A DNA stretch of 64,000 nt from Falsochrobactrum tianjinense (GCF_019100495.1 NZ_JAHRVA010000007.1:10223-74222), one strand, 5' to 3'; positions 1 to 9,000 are shown, counted from the stretch's first letter. The notes: generated by a model from the sequence alone, not told the origin. Numbers and translations: made by a program.

Positions 1-11
1 AAAACAAAGGC

Positions 12-54
12 TTAGAGCGGTTCTAATGATCCGTTTAAACAGAAACCGCTCTAA
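12..54. repeat. Inverted repeat, dispersed intergenic element
   Basis: An 11-bp perfect inverted repeat, TTAGAGCGGTT at 12-22 and AACCGCTCTAA at 44-54, with 21 nt between. The bases just before it (AAAACAAAGGCTTAGAGCGG) resemble the tail of the repeat seen near 22890 (AAAACAAAGATTTAAAGCG), so this is probably part of a dispersed non-coding repeat family. No coding capacity. Confidence 0.55.
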
Positions 55-60
55 AGTTGC

Positions 61-88
61 AGCCGGAGCCACAAGTTCCGGCTTTTAC
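61..88 (+). terminator. Rho-independent terminator of a gene left of the window
   Basis: Stem AGCCGGA (61-67) pairs with TCCGGCT (77-83), followed by TTTTACTT. It reads best on the plus strand and would end a transcript entering from the left. The rest of 90-323 shows no convincing gene. Confidence 0.5.
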
Positions 89-323
89 TTAAAAACAGGT
101 AGTTTAGCGCCCTATTTCTAGGACTATTGAGCGCATGACAAATAATTAAGATGAATTCTGCTATCGGGAAGCATAAATATCCCGATAAGATCAGTTGTTC
201 AGACAAAGAATGCGCCTGAAACATTGCCTTTCGGGTGCATTTTGTCCTGTTTCTACGTAAATCAGAATTGCAACGGGGAATGAACATGGCTCCACGCAAA
301 GACTGACTATCAGGGGTTAGAAG

Positions 324-1544
324 GTGCTTAAATCTACCGATTCTTCTCAAGCGGACCAGCGTCCGGCGTCACATAAGCGTGCGCGGCGCAAGCAGCGCCG
401 CTGGTGGCTTTGGGTGCTCATCGTCGCAGCTGCTCTGGGCACGGGCTGGTATTTTTTCAGCTCGCACGAAGCAGGCAGCGAAAAGAATGCCTATCTCGCC
501 GAAGCCGTGACGCGCGGCAATATTGAAAATGCCATCACCGCCGTCGGCACGTTGAACGCCTTGCGCAGCATTAATGTCGGCGCGCAGGTTTCCGGCCAGC
601 TCAAAAGCGTGCAGGTCCAGGTCGGCGATCAGGTCCAGCAGGGCGAGTTCCTGGCGGAGATCGACCCCTCTCCCTTTGAAAAGAAAGTCGAAATCGCAAG
701 TGCCCAACTCGACAATCTCCGGGCCCAGCTTCTGAGCAAGCAAGCGCAGCTCACACTCAAAAAGGCCAATGCGGCCCGCCAGCGCTCGCTTCTCGCAACC
801 CGCAACGCCTCGCAATCGACCATCGATCAGGCGGATGCCGAACTGGCCATGGCCGACGCGGATGTAAAGGCACTAGGCGCGCAAATCCGCCAGCAGGAAG
901 CCCAGCTTGCCAGCGACAAGGTGGACCTCGGCTATACCAAGATTTACAGCCCCATGGACGGGACCGTGGTCGATCAGAGCGCGAAGGAAGGCGAAACCCT
1001 CAATGCCGTGCAAAGCGCGCCAACCGTCGTCACGGTTGCCGATCTCAAAGTGATGACGGTGGAAGCACAAGTGTCGGAAGCCGACATCAGCAAATTGACG
1101 CCCGGAATGCCGGTCTATTTCACTCTGCTCGGCCAGCCGGAAAAGCGCTTTACGGGTACGCTCCGCCAGATCAAGCCAACGCCGGAAACCACCAATAATG
1201 TAGTGCTTTATTTCGCATTGTTCGACGTACCCAATCCCACCGGCGAACTCATGATCAATATGAGCGCGCAGGTCTATTTCGTGCTTGAACAAGCCGATGA
1301 TGTTCTGCTCGTCCCCACATCAGCCCTCAATCACAGCCGTGAAGGCGGTGAAGAACCGCAGACCAGCGTCGATGTAGTGGATACAAACGGTGTAGTCGTA
1401 AAACGCTCTGTGGAAATCGGCGTGCGTAACCGCGTTCAGGCCGAGGTCAAGAGCGGGCTTGAGGAAGGCGATCAGGTCGTCGTCACCAGCGCATCGGAGA
1501 CAACTCCACAAGGCCGCCGTAGATCCAGCATGCGCTTGTTCTGA
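324..1544 (+). CDS. macA: MacA-like periplasmic adaptor of an ABC efflux pump
   Basis: A membrane-fusion protein of the HlyD/MacA family, 406 residues, expected to link the inner-membrane ABC transporter MacB to an outer-membrane channel. A basic N-terminus precedes one anchor helix (about residues 27-45). A biotinyl-lipoyl-like half-motif ([19 protein letters not shown]) follows, then a long alanine/glutamine-rich coiled-coil hairpin (about 110-200) and beta-barrel segments. The start is GTG with AGGGG seven bases upstream. The stop overlaps the macB start in TGATG, so the two are translationally coupled. The substrate (macrolide, peptide or lipid-like) cannot be read from sequence. Confidence 0.85.
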   Translation: MLKSTDSSQADQRPASHKRARRKQRRWWLWVLIVAAALGTGWYFFSSHEAGSEKNAYLAEAVTRGNIENAITAVGTLNALRSINVGAQVSGQLKSVQVQVGDQVQQGEFLAEIDPSPFEKKVEIASAQLDNLRAQLLSKQAQLTLKKANAARQRSLLATRNASQSTIDQADAELAMADADVKALGAQIRQQEAQLASDKVDLGYTKIYSPMDGTVVDQSAKEGETLNAVQSAPTVVTVADLKVMTVEAQVSEADISKLTPGMPVYFTLLGQPEKRFTGTLRQIKPTPETTNNVVLYFALFDVPNPTGELMINMSAQVYFVLEQADDVLLVPTSALNHSREGGEEPQTSVDVVDTNGVVVKRSVEIGVRNRVQAEVKSGLEEGDQVVVTSASETTPQGRRRSSMRLF

Positions 1545-3499
1545 TGAGGCCATCAGTGAACGGCACCCCCCTCATCAAGCTGGAAGAAATCAGCAAAACC
1601 TATCACAATGGCGATCTTGCCGTTGAGGTTCTGCACGGCATATCGCTCGATATTCGTGCTGGCGAGTTCGTCGCTATCATGGGCGCATCCGGCTCGGGCA
1701 AATCTACGCTGATGAATATCCTGGGCTGCCTCGATAGCCCGACCGGCGGACAATATCTGCTCGATGGTGAAGATGTTTCCACTCTCGACGCTGATGCTCT
1801 CGCTGCATTGCGACGCCGTACCTTCGGTTTCGTATTCCAGAGCTATAATCTCATTGCGACTTCGACTGCGCAGGAAAATGTCGAGGTTCCGGCCATTTAC
1901 GCGGGCATGCCTGCAGTTGAACGGCACGAACGCGCAGCAGAGCTGCTCACTTCGCTGAAATTGGGCGACCGGCTCGACCATCGCCCCAACCAGCTTTCCG
2001 GCGGTCAGCAGCAGCGCGTGTCCATTGCCCGAGCCCTGATGAATGGCGGGCAGATCATCCTTGCCGACGAACCGACTGGCGCACTCGACAGCCAAAGCGG
2101 CAAAGACGTGATGGCGCTTCTGCGCTCCATGCACGAGCAAGGCCATACGATTATCGTCATTACCCATGCTCGCGAAGTGGCCGAACGAGCCGACCGGGTG
2201 ATCGAGATTCGCGATGGGCAGATCCTTTCCGATACGGTCAAACGGAATGCACCCAACGATTCCGAAGCGAGAGCGTTCGGGCAAAAAGCCACAGGTCATG
2301 CGGCGCGCATCGCTGATATTTCCGAAGCCGTTAAAATGGCCATGCGCGCCTTGCGCGCAAATATATTCCGCACCATTCTGACGCTGCTGGGCATCATTAT
2401 CGGTGTCAGTTCTGTCGTCACGATGCTTGCCATCGGCACCGGCGCGCAGAATTCCATTCTCGACCGCATCAATGCCATGGGCACCGATCTGGTGCTGATT
2501 CGCCCGTCCATGCCGGGTTTTCGCGGCACAGGTTCTGTCGCGACGCTGGTGCCTGAAGATGCGGATGCAATCCTGCAATTGCCCAATGTGAAATCCGCCG
2601 TTCCCGAAGTAACCGGCAGCGTCACCCTGCGGCGGGGCAATATCGATTACCAATCGCAGGCCAACGGAACGGTTCCCGCCTTCCCAGAGGCCAAATCGTG
2701 GAAACTCGCAAGCGGGGATTTCATTACGCAACGCGACATGGAAGCTTATGCGCCAGTCGCCGTCCTCGGCGCGACGATAGTGAAAACCCTGTTTCCCGAT
2801 GGCGGCAATCCGGTAGGCCAACATATTCTGATCCAGAAAATCCCATTTCAGGTAATCGGAACATTGGAACCGAAAGGTGCAGGCTTCGGTGGGTCTGATC
2901 AGGACGATATCGTCATCGTACCGCTTTCGACCGGCAATCTTCGCCTTTTCGGCCAGAAATATGTCCGCACCATCACTGTGCAGGTCAAGGATTCAGACCT
3001 TATCGACACCACGCAGGATCAGATTCAGACGCTGCTGGATGATCGGCACAAGCAGCGCGATACGATGATTACCAATATGTCATCGATTCGCGACAATGCG
3101 ACCGCCATGTCTAATACCATGACGTTGTTTCTGGGTTCGGTCGCAGCAATCTCGCTTCTGGTTGGCGGTATCGGCGTAATGAACATCATGCTTGTCAGCG
3201 TCACCGAACGTACCCGCGAAATTGGCGTCCGAATGGCGACCGGTGCACGCAGGCGCGATATCCTGCTTCAATTCATCACCGAGGCGTTGACCGTTTCGGC
3301 CATAGGTGGCGCTTTCGGCGTGATGCTGGGCTTGGGCGCTGCTGCGCTGTTATCATTGGCCGGAATGCCGGTTGGCTTTAGCATCGGCCCCGTACTGCTT
3401 GCCTTTGCCTGCGCCTTCGCCACGGGACTGGTTTTCGGTTTTCTTCCCGCCCGCAAGGCCTCGCGCCTGCGACCTGCTGTTGCGCTGGCATCCGAATAA
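1544..3499 (+). CDS. macB: MacB-like ABC transporter, ATPase fused to FtsX-type permease
   Basis: 651 residues, the usual MacB length and order. The N-terminal nucleotide-binding domain has Walker [10 protein letters not shown], signature LSGGQQQR, Walker B IILADEP and the H-loop histidine (VITHA). It is followed by a MacB-PCD periplasmic domain and a C-terminal FtsX domain with four membrane helices, the first near residue 275 and three close to the C-terminus. MacB works as a mechanotransmission pump that drives substrates from the periplasm through an outer-membrane channel. No outer-membrane partner is encoded next to it, so a TolC-like protein elsewhere is presumed. Confidence 0.88.
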   Translation: MRPSVNGTPLIKLEEISKTYHNGDLAVEVLHGISLDIRAGEFVAIMGASGSGKSTLMNILGCLDSPTGGQYLLDGEDVSTLDADALAALRRRTFGFVFQSYNLIATSTAQENVEVPAIYAGMPAVERHERAAELLTSLKLGDRLDHRPNQLSGGQQQRVSIARALMNGGQIILADEPTGALDSQSGKDVMALLRSMHEQGHTIIVITHAREVAERADRVIEIRDGQILSDTVKRNAPNDSEARAFGQKATGHAARIADISEAVKMAMRALRANIFRTILTLLGIIIGVSSVVTMLAIGTGAQNSILDRINAMGTDLVLIRPSMPGFRGTGSVATLVPEDADAILQLPNVKSAVPEVTGSVTLRRGNIDYQSQANGTVPAFPEAKSWKLASGDFITQRDMEAYAPVAVLGATIVKTLFPDGGNPVGQHILIQKIPFQVIGTLEPKGAGFGGSDQDDIVIVPLSTGNLRLFGQKYVRTITVQVKDSDLIDTTQDQIQTLLDDRHKQRDTMITNMSSIRDNATAMSNTMTLFLGSVAAISLLVGGIGVMNIMLVSVTERTREIGVRMATGARRRDILLQFITEALTVSAIGGAFGVMLGLGAAALLSLAGMPVGFSIGPVLLAFACAFATGLVFGFLPARKASRLRPAVALASE

Positions 3500-3512
3500 G
3501 CCAAAACAAATT

Positions 3513-3544
3513 CGGCCTGTCACAAAGCAACAGGCCGGATTTTC
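3513..3544 (+). terminator. Terminator after macB, possibly bidirectional
   Basis: CGGCCTGT (3513-3520) pairs with ACAGGCCG (3530-3537), followed by GATTTTCCC on the plus strand. On the minus strand the hairpin is followed by AATTTGTTTTGG. It lies between the convergent macB and tonB stops and could serve both. Confidence 0.65.
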
Positions 3545-3569
3545 CCAACATCCACTTTCGGGGGGTGCT

Positions 3570-4514
3570 TTACTTGAATAGCAACGGTAGGGTGATTGGC
3601 ATGCGCGCCTTGGCCATAGCGGTTGGCGGAGCAGGTACCGGAGATGCGCGGCGGGCAGCCTCCAGCGCCAGTTGATCGACTGAGGAATCACCCGACGAAC
3701 CTGCGAGACGCGCCGAGAGCACGTTTCCTGACGGATCAATAACAAATGTCACCCGAACCAGCCCCTTGGCATTTCTAGACTTGCGTTGCAGGAAACGGAC
3801 ATTGCGCGCCATATGCGCCTGCAATTTGGACGTCCACTTCGCGGAGCTGGCACCGGGAGACACAGAACTCTGTCCCTTGCGATTGGCTACGGCCTTCGAA
3901 CCGCTATCTGCGTCGATGCGCGGCGCACTTGCCTGCCGCGTTTTCTTGGCTTTCTTTACTGGCTTGGGCTTGGATTTTTCTGCCTGTTTAACCTGTTTGG
4001 ACTTCTCCGGCTTCGGCTTTTCGACCTTTGGCTTTTCCGGTTTTATTTCTGGCTTTTCCGCCGGAACAGGTACCACTAACTCCGGCATGGGGGCTTCGGT
4101 CACGTCGGGGATAGTTTCCTCCGGCTCATCGACAGGCTCCGGCTCCTGCACGGGTTCCATGACGGGTTCCGGCTCTGGCTCTGGCTCGGGTTTCTGTTCC
4201 TCTTGAGGAACATCCTCCGGCTCAACCGTCTCTTCCGGCTCGGTAGCGGTTTCTTCCTGCGCAACTTCCGACACCTGCTCTTCGGCAGGGGCCATCGGTT
4301 CAGGCGCAAGCTCTACGAGCATGGCCGCCACCTGCCCACCGTCGGGCTGGTCATCTTCCTGTGTCACATGAACGGCATAAGCACCCGCCGCATGCACGGT
4401 CAGAACAATAATGCCCGCACCGATCCAGCGCCCCGCATCGCGCCAGAGCGGATAAGAATGGCTATCCGGCGAGGCTATCTTTATCGGAGGATGATCGGGC
4501 GGAAGAATACTCAT
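3570..4514 (-). CDS. tonB: TonB-family energy transducer
   Basis: 314 residues with the TonB layout. A short cytoplasmic start is followed by one membrane helix (about residues 31-50), then a long Pro/Glu/Lys-rich spacer (roughly 75-200, many PEPEPEP-type units) that spans the periplasm. A C-terminal TonB fold of about 90 residues includes GLVRVTFVIDPSGNVL. It couples the proton motive force from ExbB-ExbD to outer-membrane receptors for iron complexes or vitamin B12. Its start overlaps the exbD stop in ATGA, confirming a three-gene operon exbB-exbD-tonB. The spacer is encoded by imperfect short DNA repeats that may vary in length between strains. Confidence 0.88.
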   Translation of the reverse strand: MSILPPDHPPIKIASPDSHSYPLWRDAGRWIGAGIIVLTVHAAGAYAVHVTQEDDQPDGGQVAAMLVELAPEPMAPAEEQVSEVAQEETATEPEETVEPEDVPQEEQKPEPEPEPEPVMEPVQEPEPVDEPEETIPDVTEAPMPELVVPVPAEKPEIKPEKPKVEKPKPEKSKQVKQAEKSKPKPVKKAKKTRQASAPRIDADSGSKAVANRKGQSSVSPGASSAKWTSKLQAHMARNVRFLQRKSRNAKGLVRVTFVIDPSGNVLSARLAGSSGDSSVDQLALEAARRASPVPAPPTAMAKARMPITLPLLFK

Positions 4515-4987
4515 TGCGCTGCTCCCTGCGCAGCGGGAGCAAGAACGGCGTCGTCGGGCGATGTAGCCCCTAGCGTTTCGAGTCCGACCAGCGCAATCTT
4601 GAGATAACCGGCTTCGCGCAGCAGGTTCATCACGCGCATCAGCTCGCCATAGCCGACATTCTTGTCCGCCCGCAAGAAAACGCGCGCTTCCTTGTTACGT
4701 TCCGAAAGACCGTCGAGGGCAGAGCCAAGTCCTTCCCTCACTACCGTATCGTTGCCGACACTGATGCTCAGATCGCCCTTGAGCGTCACATAAATCGGTT
4801 TATCGGGACGCGGCGCGGGTGCCGCCGTCGACGCAGGCAAATCGACGTTCACATCGACCGTCGCCAGCGGAGCCGCGACCATGAAAATGATAAGCAGCAC
4901 GAGCATGACGTCGATGAAAGGCGTCACATTGATCTCGTGATTCAGTTCCAGATCGTCACCATCGCTTTCGCGGATTCTGCCAGCCAT
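4511..4987 (-). CDS. exbD: ExbD, TonB-system energising subunit
   Basis: 158 residues, standard for ExbD/TolR. One N-terminal membrane helix is preceded by [20 protein letters not shown], which carries the essential membrane aspartate (D in FIDVML). The rest is a periplasmic domain (YVTLKGDLSISVGND onward). It forms the proton channel with ExbB, whose gene ends 5 nt upstream, and drives TonB. It is distinguished from tolR at 35160 by its neighbours and by sequence. Co-transcription with exbB and tonB is inferred from spacing. Confidence 0.9.
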   Translation of the reverse strand: MAGRIRESDGDDLELNHEINVTPFIDVMLVLLIIFMVAAPLATVDVNVDLPASTAAPAPRPDKPIYVTLKGDLSISVGNDTVVREGLGSALDGLSERNKEARVFLRADKNVGYGELMRVMNLLREAGYLKIALVGLETLGATSPDDAVLAPAAQGAAQ

Positions 4988-4992
4988 GACTT

Positions 4993-5964
4993 TTACTCCG
5001 CAGCGTGCAGCGTGCCTTTATGCACGCCCGCAGTTCTGAAATCGAGCTCGCGGCTTACAAGTCGCTCGACGCCGGCGGAAGCATCGGCCAAAAGCTGGCG
5101 ATAACCTGAAATAGCGCGGGCAAACACGTTGTAGATCACCACAGCGGGAATAGCGGCAACAAGTCCGATCGCCGTTGCAAGCAATGCCTCGGCGATGCCG
5201 GGGGCCACGACGGCGAGATTGGTCGTCTGTGCCTGGCTGATCCCGATGAAAGAATTCATTATGCCCCAGACCGTGCCAAACAGGCCGACGAAAGGTGCGA
5301 CGGAACCGATTGTTGCAAGAATACCGGTTCCTTTGGATATGCGCCGTACGGCCTTGGCCTCGATGCGCATGAGGCGCGAGGAAACGCGCTCCTTGATGCC
5401 CTCGCCGCTCACGCGCGGCAACGCAGGAGAAGAAAGCCGGACCTCGTCTTCCGCCGCGCGCACCAGAACGGTGGCTGGACCTTTCACGGCTTCCAGAACC
5501 CGAACCGCGTCGGACAATGTTGCCGAATGACCGATGACTTTCAGCGCCTTGTTGGCACGGCGGCGCGCACCGGCAAGCTCAAGCGATTTGGCAACCCAGA
5601 TCGTCCATGTCAGGAGCGAGGCGATGGCAAGACCGATCATGACCGATTTGACCACCCAGTCAGCCGCCATGAACATGCCCCATGGAGACAGATCATGCGG
5701 CAGGATCAGCCCGTTCTGTGTCTCCTCGGAAGCTGCCGGCTCTGCTACCGCTACCGCGTCTAGCTGCTGGATCGACTGTGCCTCGACCGGCTGCTGCACC
5801 GGCGCGGCATTCGGAGCCTGTGCGGCGGCAGGCTGCGAGGATGAAGGAGCCGGACTGGTGATGGCAGGATCAGACACTTCCTGCGCAAGGGAGGAACCTG
5901 CAAATGCGAGCAGCCCCACACCCATCGCCATGGCTATGCAGCCTTTTCGCCAGAAACCAGTCAT
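4993..5964 (-). CDS. exbB: ExbB, TonB-system proton channel subunit
   Basis: 323 residues. It is longer than the E. coli protein because it carries an N-terminal signal-like segment (ending around SSLAQE) and an Ala/Pro/Gln-rich periplasmic extension (about residues 30-80), as is common in Rhizobiales ExbB. Three membrane helices of the MotA/TolQ/ExbB channel follow, with the conserved stretches ATIGSVAPFVGLFGTVWGIM and APGIAEALLATAIGLVAAIP. It is the first gene of the exbB-exbD-tonB operon. A TGA-N9-TCA element about 100 bp upstream suggests iron control. Confidence 0.9.
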   Translation of the reverse strand: MTGFWRKGCIAMAMGVGLLAFAGSSLAQEVSDPAITSPAPSSSQPAAAQAPNAAPVQQPVEAQSIQQLDAVAVAEPAASEETQNGLILPHDLSPWGMFMAADWVVKSVMIGLAIASLLTWTIWVAKSLELAGARRRANKALKVIGHSATLSDAVRVLEAVKGPATVLVRAAEDEVRLSSPALPRVSGEGIKERVSSRLMRIEAKAVRRISKGTGILATIGSVAPFVGLFGTVWGIMNSFIGISQAQTTNLAVVAPGIAEALLATAIGLVAAIPAVVIYNVFARAISGYRQLLADASAGVERLVSRELDFRTAGVHKGTLHAAE

Positions 5965-6065
5965 CTTTGATCGCCTTTTGATTATTCAGTTCCGAGCGCG
6001 CATGACATATCATCCATGCAGGCCATCGCGCCGCTTGTCGGGCCTTTTCTTAACTCTCATTAATA

Positions 6066-6080
6066 TGATTATGCAAGTCA
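6066..6080 (-). promoter_or_regulatory. Candidate iron-responsive (RirA-type) operator upstream of exbB
   Basis: TGA-TTATGCAAG-TCA matches the TGA-N9-TCA pattern known for RirA iron-responsive boxes in rhizobia and relatives, and the flanks extend it to ATGA-N9-TCAT. It lies about 100 bp before the exbB start, a sensible place for control of a TonB system. The motif is short, so chance occurrence is possible. Confidence 0.4.
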
Positions 6081-6253
6081 TGTTTTGAGCTTAACGATAT
6101 TTCCCCACGCCAGCAGCATCGATATAGCGCGGACAGTGCAAGAAATCACACTTGCATAAACTCTGCAAATCAGACCTGATAGGACTGATCTGCCAACCAT
6201 TTTATTGTTTATAAAGCAGAACGGATCATGGGAAAACCGGGGAGAACATTCCG

Positions 6254-6412
6254 ATGATGCTCAAGGACATCCAGATACTCGAAAATGCGGCCCGCACCGC
6301 CATGGCGGGCAATGATGATCCCCTTCCCACTGAACGACGCATGCTAAAGCCGTCCCACCTTGGGCTGGCCATTCTCCTCCTCATCGGCGCTGCCTGTCTC
6401 TTGCTCATCTGA
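6254..6412 (+). CDS. Small membrane protein, 52 residues
   Basis: A short reading frame with a good ribosome binding site (GGGGAG about ten bases before ATG). The first half is soluble and contains NDDPLPTERR. The last 17 or so residues form one hydrophobic helix (HLGLAILLLIGAACLLLI) running to the C-terminus, so it looks tail-anchored. It precedes the YqjD/YqjE-like pair on the same strand. I do not recognise a family. Coding is supported by the start signal and the hydrophobic helix, not by homology. Confidence 0.5.
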   Translation: MMLKDIQILENAARTAMAGNDDPLPTERRMLKPSHLGLAILLLIGAACLLLI

Positions 6413-6534
6413 ACAGAAGGGCAGACTTTCGCTTGTCCACCTGCGGCCTTGCATGCAACCATTGCGCCTGCGAAGCGTTATCGGACTGCTGCCCCATGCA
6501 TGGTAGGATCCGCGATCACAATAGGAGGCTGGAT

Positions 6535-6888
6535 ATGGCGCGAGAGACCACGAAGACGAACAAAATCGAAGAAAATCTTGAAGAAGCATTCTCGGAGTCG
6601 AGCGCCGAAGATCTTCAAGCGCAGGTCGAGCAACTCAAGGAAGATATTGCCGCCATTGCTGCGACACTGGCTAATCTCGGTTCGCAAACGGTTCGTGACG
6701 CGGGACGCACTGCAAAACATACCTATAGAAGCGCCTATATGCAGGGAGAAGACGTTGTTGACGACCTCAAAAGCAAGGCGCAGGATGTTGAAGCGCAATT
6801 GTGCGCAACCGTCCGCGAAAGGCCCATCGCATCGCTGGTGACGGCGTTGGGCGTCGGCTATCTGCTTGCACTCCTCTCACGCCGCTGA
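6535..6888 (+). CDS. YqjD/ElaB-like membrane-anchored protein (DUF883)
   Basis: 117 residues. I start at the ATG preceded by AGGAGG rather than at the in-frame ATG 102 bases upstream, which has no ribosome binding site. The body is a helical, acidic coiled coil (EENLEEAFSESSAEDLQAQV onward), followed by a C-terminal membrane helix with a glycine-rich face (ASLVTALGVGYLLALLSRR). This is the DUF883 layout of E. coli ElaB, YgaM and YqjD, which are tail-anchored inner-membrane proteins linked to stationary phase and ribosome association. The next gene is YqjE-like, matching the E. coli yqjD-yqjE order. Function here is inferred. Confidence 0.72.
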   Translation: MARETTKTNKIEENLEEAFSESSAEDLQAQVEQLKEDIAAIAATLANLGSQTVRDAGRTAKHTYRSAYMQGEDVVDDLKSKAQDVEAQLCATVRERPIASLVTALGVGYLLALLSRR

Positions 6889-6896
6889 CGTGCTCC

Positions 6897-7325
6897 ATGC
6901 TGAAAATTCTCACACCTCTGCTGACAGCGCTGGCCGGTGAGGAGTTGAGACTCGCTACCAGGCGAGTCAGGCGGGCAGCGATTTTTGGAGCGGTGGTTGC
7001 CGTCTTCGGCCTCATCGCCCTCATCTTTCTCTGCGTCGCCGCTTTTCTGGCGCTGGCACAGAATTACGGTGGGCCGATTGCAGCCCTCATCCTCGCTGCC
7101 CTGTCTCTCATTATTGCCCTGCTTGTCCTCGCCGTTCTGAAAATTCAGGCTGCGGCAGAGGAGAAAAAGCGCAAGCAACGGATTGAAGCGGATAAGTCCG
7201 CCCTGATGGCGACTGCGGCAATCGCAACCGTGCCGTCCATTCTTAAACGTCCGATACTGGCGGTGGCCCTGCCTCTTGCAGGGGTCATTCTTGTCAATCT
7301 GCTTTCAGACAAAAAGAAACGATAA
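6897..7325 (+). CDS. YqjE-like phage-holin superfamily membrane protein
   Basis: 142 residues starting 8 nt after the stop of the DUF883 gene, so almost certainly co-transcribed. Two strong membrane helices (about residues 30-52 and 58-82) are followed by a charged stretch (AAEEKKRKQRIEADK) and a weaker hydrophobic C-terminus ending in DKKKR. This fits the Phage_holin_3_6/YqjE family, which accompanies YqjD-type proteins. The 32 extra upstream codons overlap the previous gene and lack a start signal, so they are excluded. The role is unknown; envelope stress is a guess from gene pairing. Confidence 0.65.
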   Translation: MLKILTPLLTALAGEELRLATRRVRRAAIFGAVVAVFGLIALIFLCVAAFLALAQNYGGPIAALILAALSLIIALLVLAVLKIQAAAEEKKRKQRIEADKSALMATAAIATVPSILKRPILAVALPLAGVILVNLLSDKKKR

Positions 7326-7332
7326 CATTATT

Positions 7333-7371
7333 AAAACGGGTGGCTTCTATCCTTGGATAGCCCCCCGTTTT
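7333..7371 (+). terminator. Bidirectional terminator between the yqjE-like and kinase genes
   Basis: AAAACGGG-TGGCT-TCTATCC pairs with GGATAGCC-CCCCGTTTT across a TT loop with one small bulge, and is A-rich before and T-rich after. The left arm reaches into the last codon of the convergent kinase gene (stop at 7347-7349). Confidence 0.6.
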
Positions 7372-8819
7372 GATTTGACCGCGTCTGTGTCGGGGAGTGC
7401 ATCGCAACTGGCAAGCTGTCCCTGCGCGAGCGAGGAAAGGCGAACCGTCACCCGTGTTCCTGTACCGTCTTCCATCGCGGCATAGATCGGCTTATCACCA
7501 AACTGCATGCATAATTGCTCAACAACCAGCATACCGAGTCCATTATGCGCACCCGGTTTTTCCAGATCTTTCCCTTGCCATCCCACGCCGTTGTCCTCGA
7601 CGACCAGTGCGGGCACATGATCGCTCTCGTCAAGCACGAACCTGACCAAAACCCGGCCTTCCTTGCGTCCCCGGAAAGCATGCTTGACCGCGTTGGTAAT
7701 CAATTCTCCGACAATAATGCCGATGGTCGTTACATCGCGGGCCTTGAGGTCGAGTGGCGCGAAATCCGTCTCGAAACTGATCTTTCCATCACTGCCGATG
7801 GCATTGCGTATATCATCGATGACCGTTGCGAGAAATTCATCGACGCGTGTTGATTCCATATCCTCTCCCAGCCGCAGCCTGCGGTGGGCGGTGGAAACTG
7901 TCTGCACACGGTCACGAGCGGCGGAAAGGGCTGCACGCGCTTCTTCGTTACGGATCTGCCGCAATTGCAATCCAAGCAATGAGGACACAGTCGCCAGGGA
8001 GTTGCCGATCCGGTGATTGGAATCCTGGAGCAGGATTTCCACGCGTTGGCGTTCCCTTTCGGCGATACGGCGCTCCTGATCGAGTTCGGCAGTGCGCTCC
8101 TGCACCCGTTTCTCCAGAAGCTCTTTTTCCGACAGCAGCGCGGACTGCCCATCGATCAGCGCTCGCGCATAGCGCTGGATGCGACTGAACAGCAGCAACC
8201 CCAGTATGACGGCCGAGGCCAATGCCACGATAGAAGTGGCTGCCATCCAGTAGCGTATCCGGTTGATATGCGCATTGCGCTTGAAAAGCTCCCGCTCCTC
8301 GATATCAGTGAATTGCGAAACCGTGTTGGAAAGCTGGTCGATGAGGACCTTTCCCTCATCCCCGCGCACTTTTTCAATGGCCTCATCTACCTTGCCTTCC
8401 TTGGCCAGATTGATGGTCTGGCGCACATCCTCATGCTCACGGTCGACCAGCGCGCTGATTTGCTGCACTCGGGCATCTTGTTGCGAATTATTTTGCGTCA
8501 GCAAAGCAAGTTCGGAAAGCGTCTGGTCTATGGAAAGGACCGAGCGCTGGTAGAGGTCGAGATAGGTTTCATCCAGCGTAAGGAGATAGCCCCGGCGGCT
8601 CATCTCGATATTATAGGTAAGCTGCGCTACCTTTTCGACTTGCTGGCGCAGATCGAAATTCCGTGCAATATCGACGACCTGCTTATTGACGCTCATCGAA
8701 AGAAACAAAGTCATCGCGGCTGAAAGCAACACCAGACCGAGCGAGACGATTACCGCGAGCGGTCGTAAGGATGGCTTGAACAGGTGTTGCGAAAAGGCTG
8801 ATGACAAGGGGCTATCCAC
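7347..8819 (-). CDS. CHASE3 sensor histidine kinase of the HWE/HisKA_2 class
   Basis: 490 residues. N-terminal helix (about 18-40), a periplasmic CHASE3-type helical sensor (about 41-190), and a second helix (about 190-215). A coiled coil then leads to a HisKA_2 dimerisation domain (NHRIGNSLATVSSLLGLQLR, histidine in NHR). The C-terminal ATPase domain has the N-box GELITNAVKHAF and G-box DNGVGWQG. Kinases of this class phosphorylate PhyR in the alphaproteobacterial general stress response, and phyR, nepR and ecfG lie next to it. That it feeds PhyR is inferred from class and location. The start is GTG with a weak ribosome binding site. Confidence 0.82.
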   Translation of the reverse strand: MDSPLSSAFSQHLFKPSLRPLAVIVSLGLVLLSAAMTLFLSMSVNKQVVDIARNFDLRQQVEKVAQLTYNIEMSRRGYLLTLDETYLDLYQRSVLSIDQTLSELALLTQNNSQQDARVQQISALVDREHEDVRQTINLAKEGKVDEAIEKVRGDEGKVLIDQLSNTVSQFTDIEERELFKRNAHINRIRYWMAATSIVALASAVILGLLLFSRIQRYARALIDGQSALLSEKELLEKRVQERTAELDQERRIAERERQRVEILLQDSNHRIGNSLATVSSLLGLQLRQIRNEEARAALSAARDRVQTVSTAHRRLRLGEDMESTRVDEFLATVIDDIRNAIGSDGKISFETDFAPLDLKARDVTTIGIIVGELITNAVKHAFRGRKEGRVLVRFVLDESDHVPALVVEDNGVGWQGKDLEKPGAHNGLGMLVVEQLCMQFGDKPIYAAMEDGTGTRVTVRLSSLAQGQLASCDALPDTDAVKSKRGAIQG

Positions 8820-8870
8820 GATAAGCGATTATTCCGCTAAAGCATAATGTACCAGAACCTGTTCAAGCAA

Positions 8871-8906
8871 TGCGCTTTATTCCTTTGTTTAACATGTCAT
8901 CCGAAA
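8871..8906. repeat. Degenerate copy of a dispersed intergenic repeat
   Basis: The reverse complement of this stretch (GACATG-TTAAACAAAGGAATAAAGCG) resembles the element at 22885-22910 (GACATGCGTTAAAACAAAGATTTAAAGCG). It lies in the gap between the ecfG and kinase genes. It is probably a decayed member of a short repeat family common in Rhizobiales intergenic DNA. Confidence 0.4.
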
Positions 8907-8913
8907 CAGGAAG

Positions 8914-8950
8914 CATTCACCCGATAACCGGAACGATTATTGGGTGAATG
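8914..8950 (-). terminator. Long inverted repeat downstream of ecfG, terminator or operator
   Basis: CATTCACCCGATA (8914-8926) and TATTGGGTGAATG (8938-8950) pair over 13 bp with one mismatch and an 11-nt loop. On the minus strand the hairpin is followed by CTTCCTGTTTCGG, a weak U-run. It lies 50 bp after the ecfG stop and about 95 bp before the kinase start, so it may end the nepR-ecfG message or bind a regulator of the kinase gene. Confidence 0.4.
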
Positions 8951-9000
8951 TTCAAATAAAGAAGTATCAGTGGAACTTGATATTTAACAGGCAGGAGGCC

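Noticed and set aside
1553-2824. A 423-codon frame on the minus strand opposite macB
   Set aside because: It lies wholly antisense to macB, whose motifs are all intact. The predicted protein is His/Arg/Gly-rich with no domain, as expected from the complement of a GC-rich gene.
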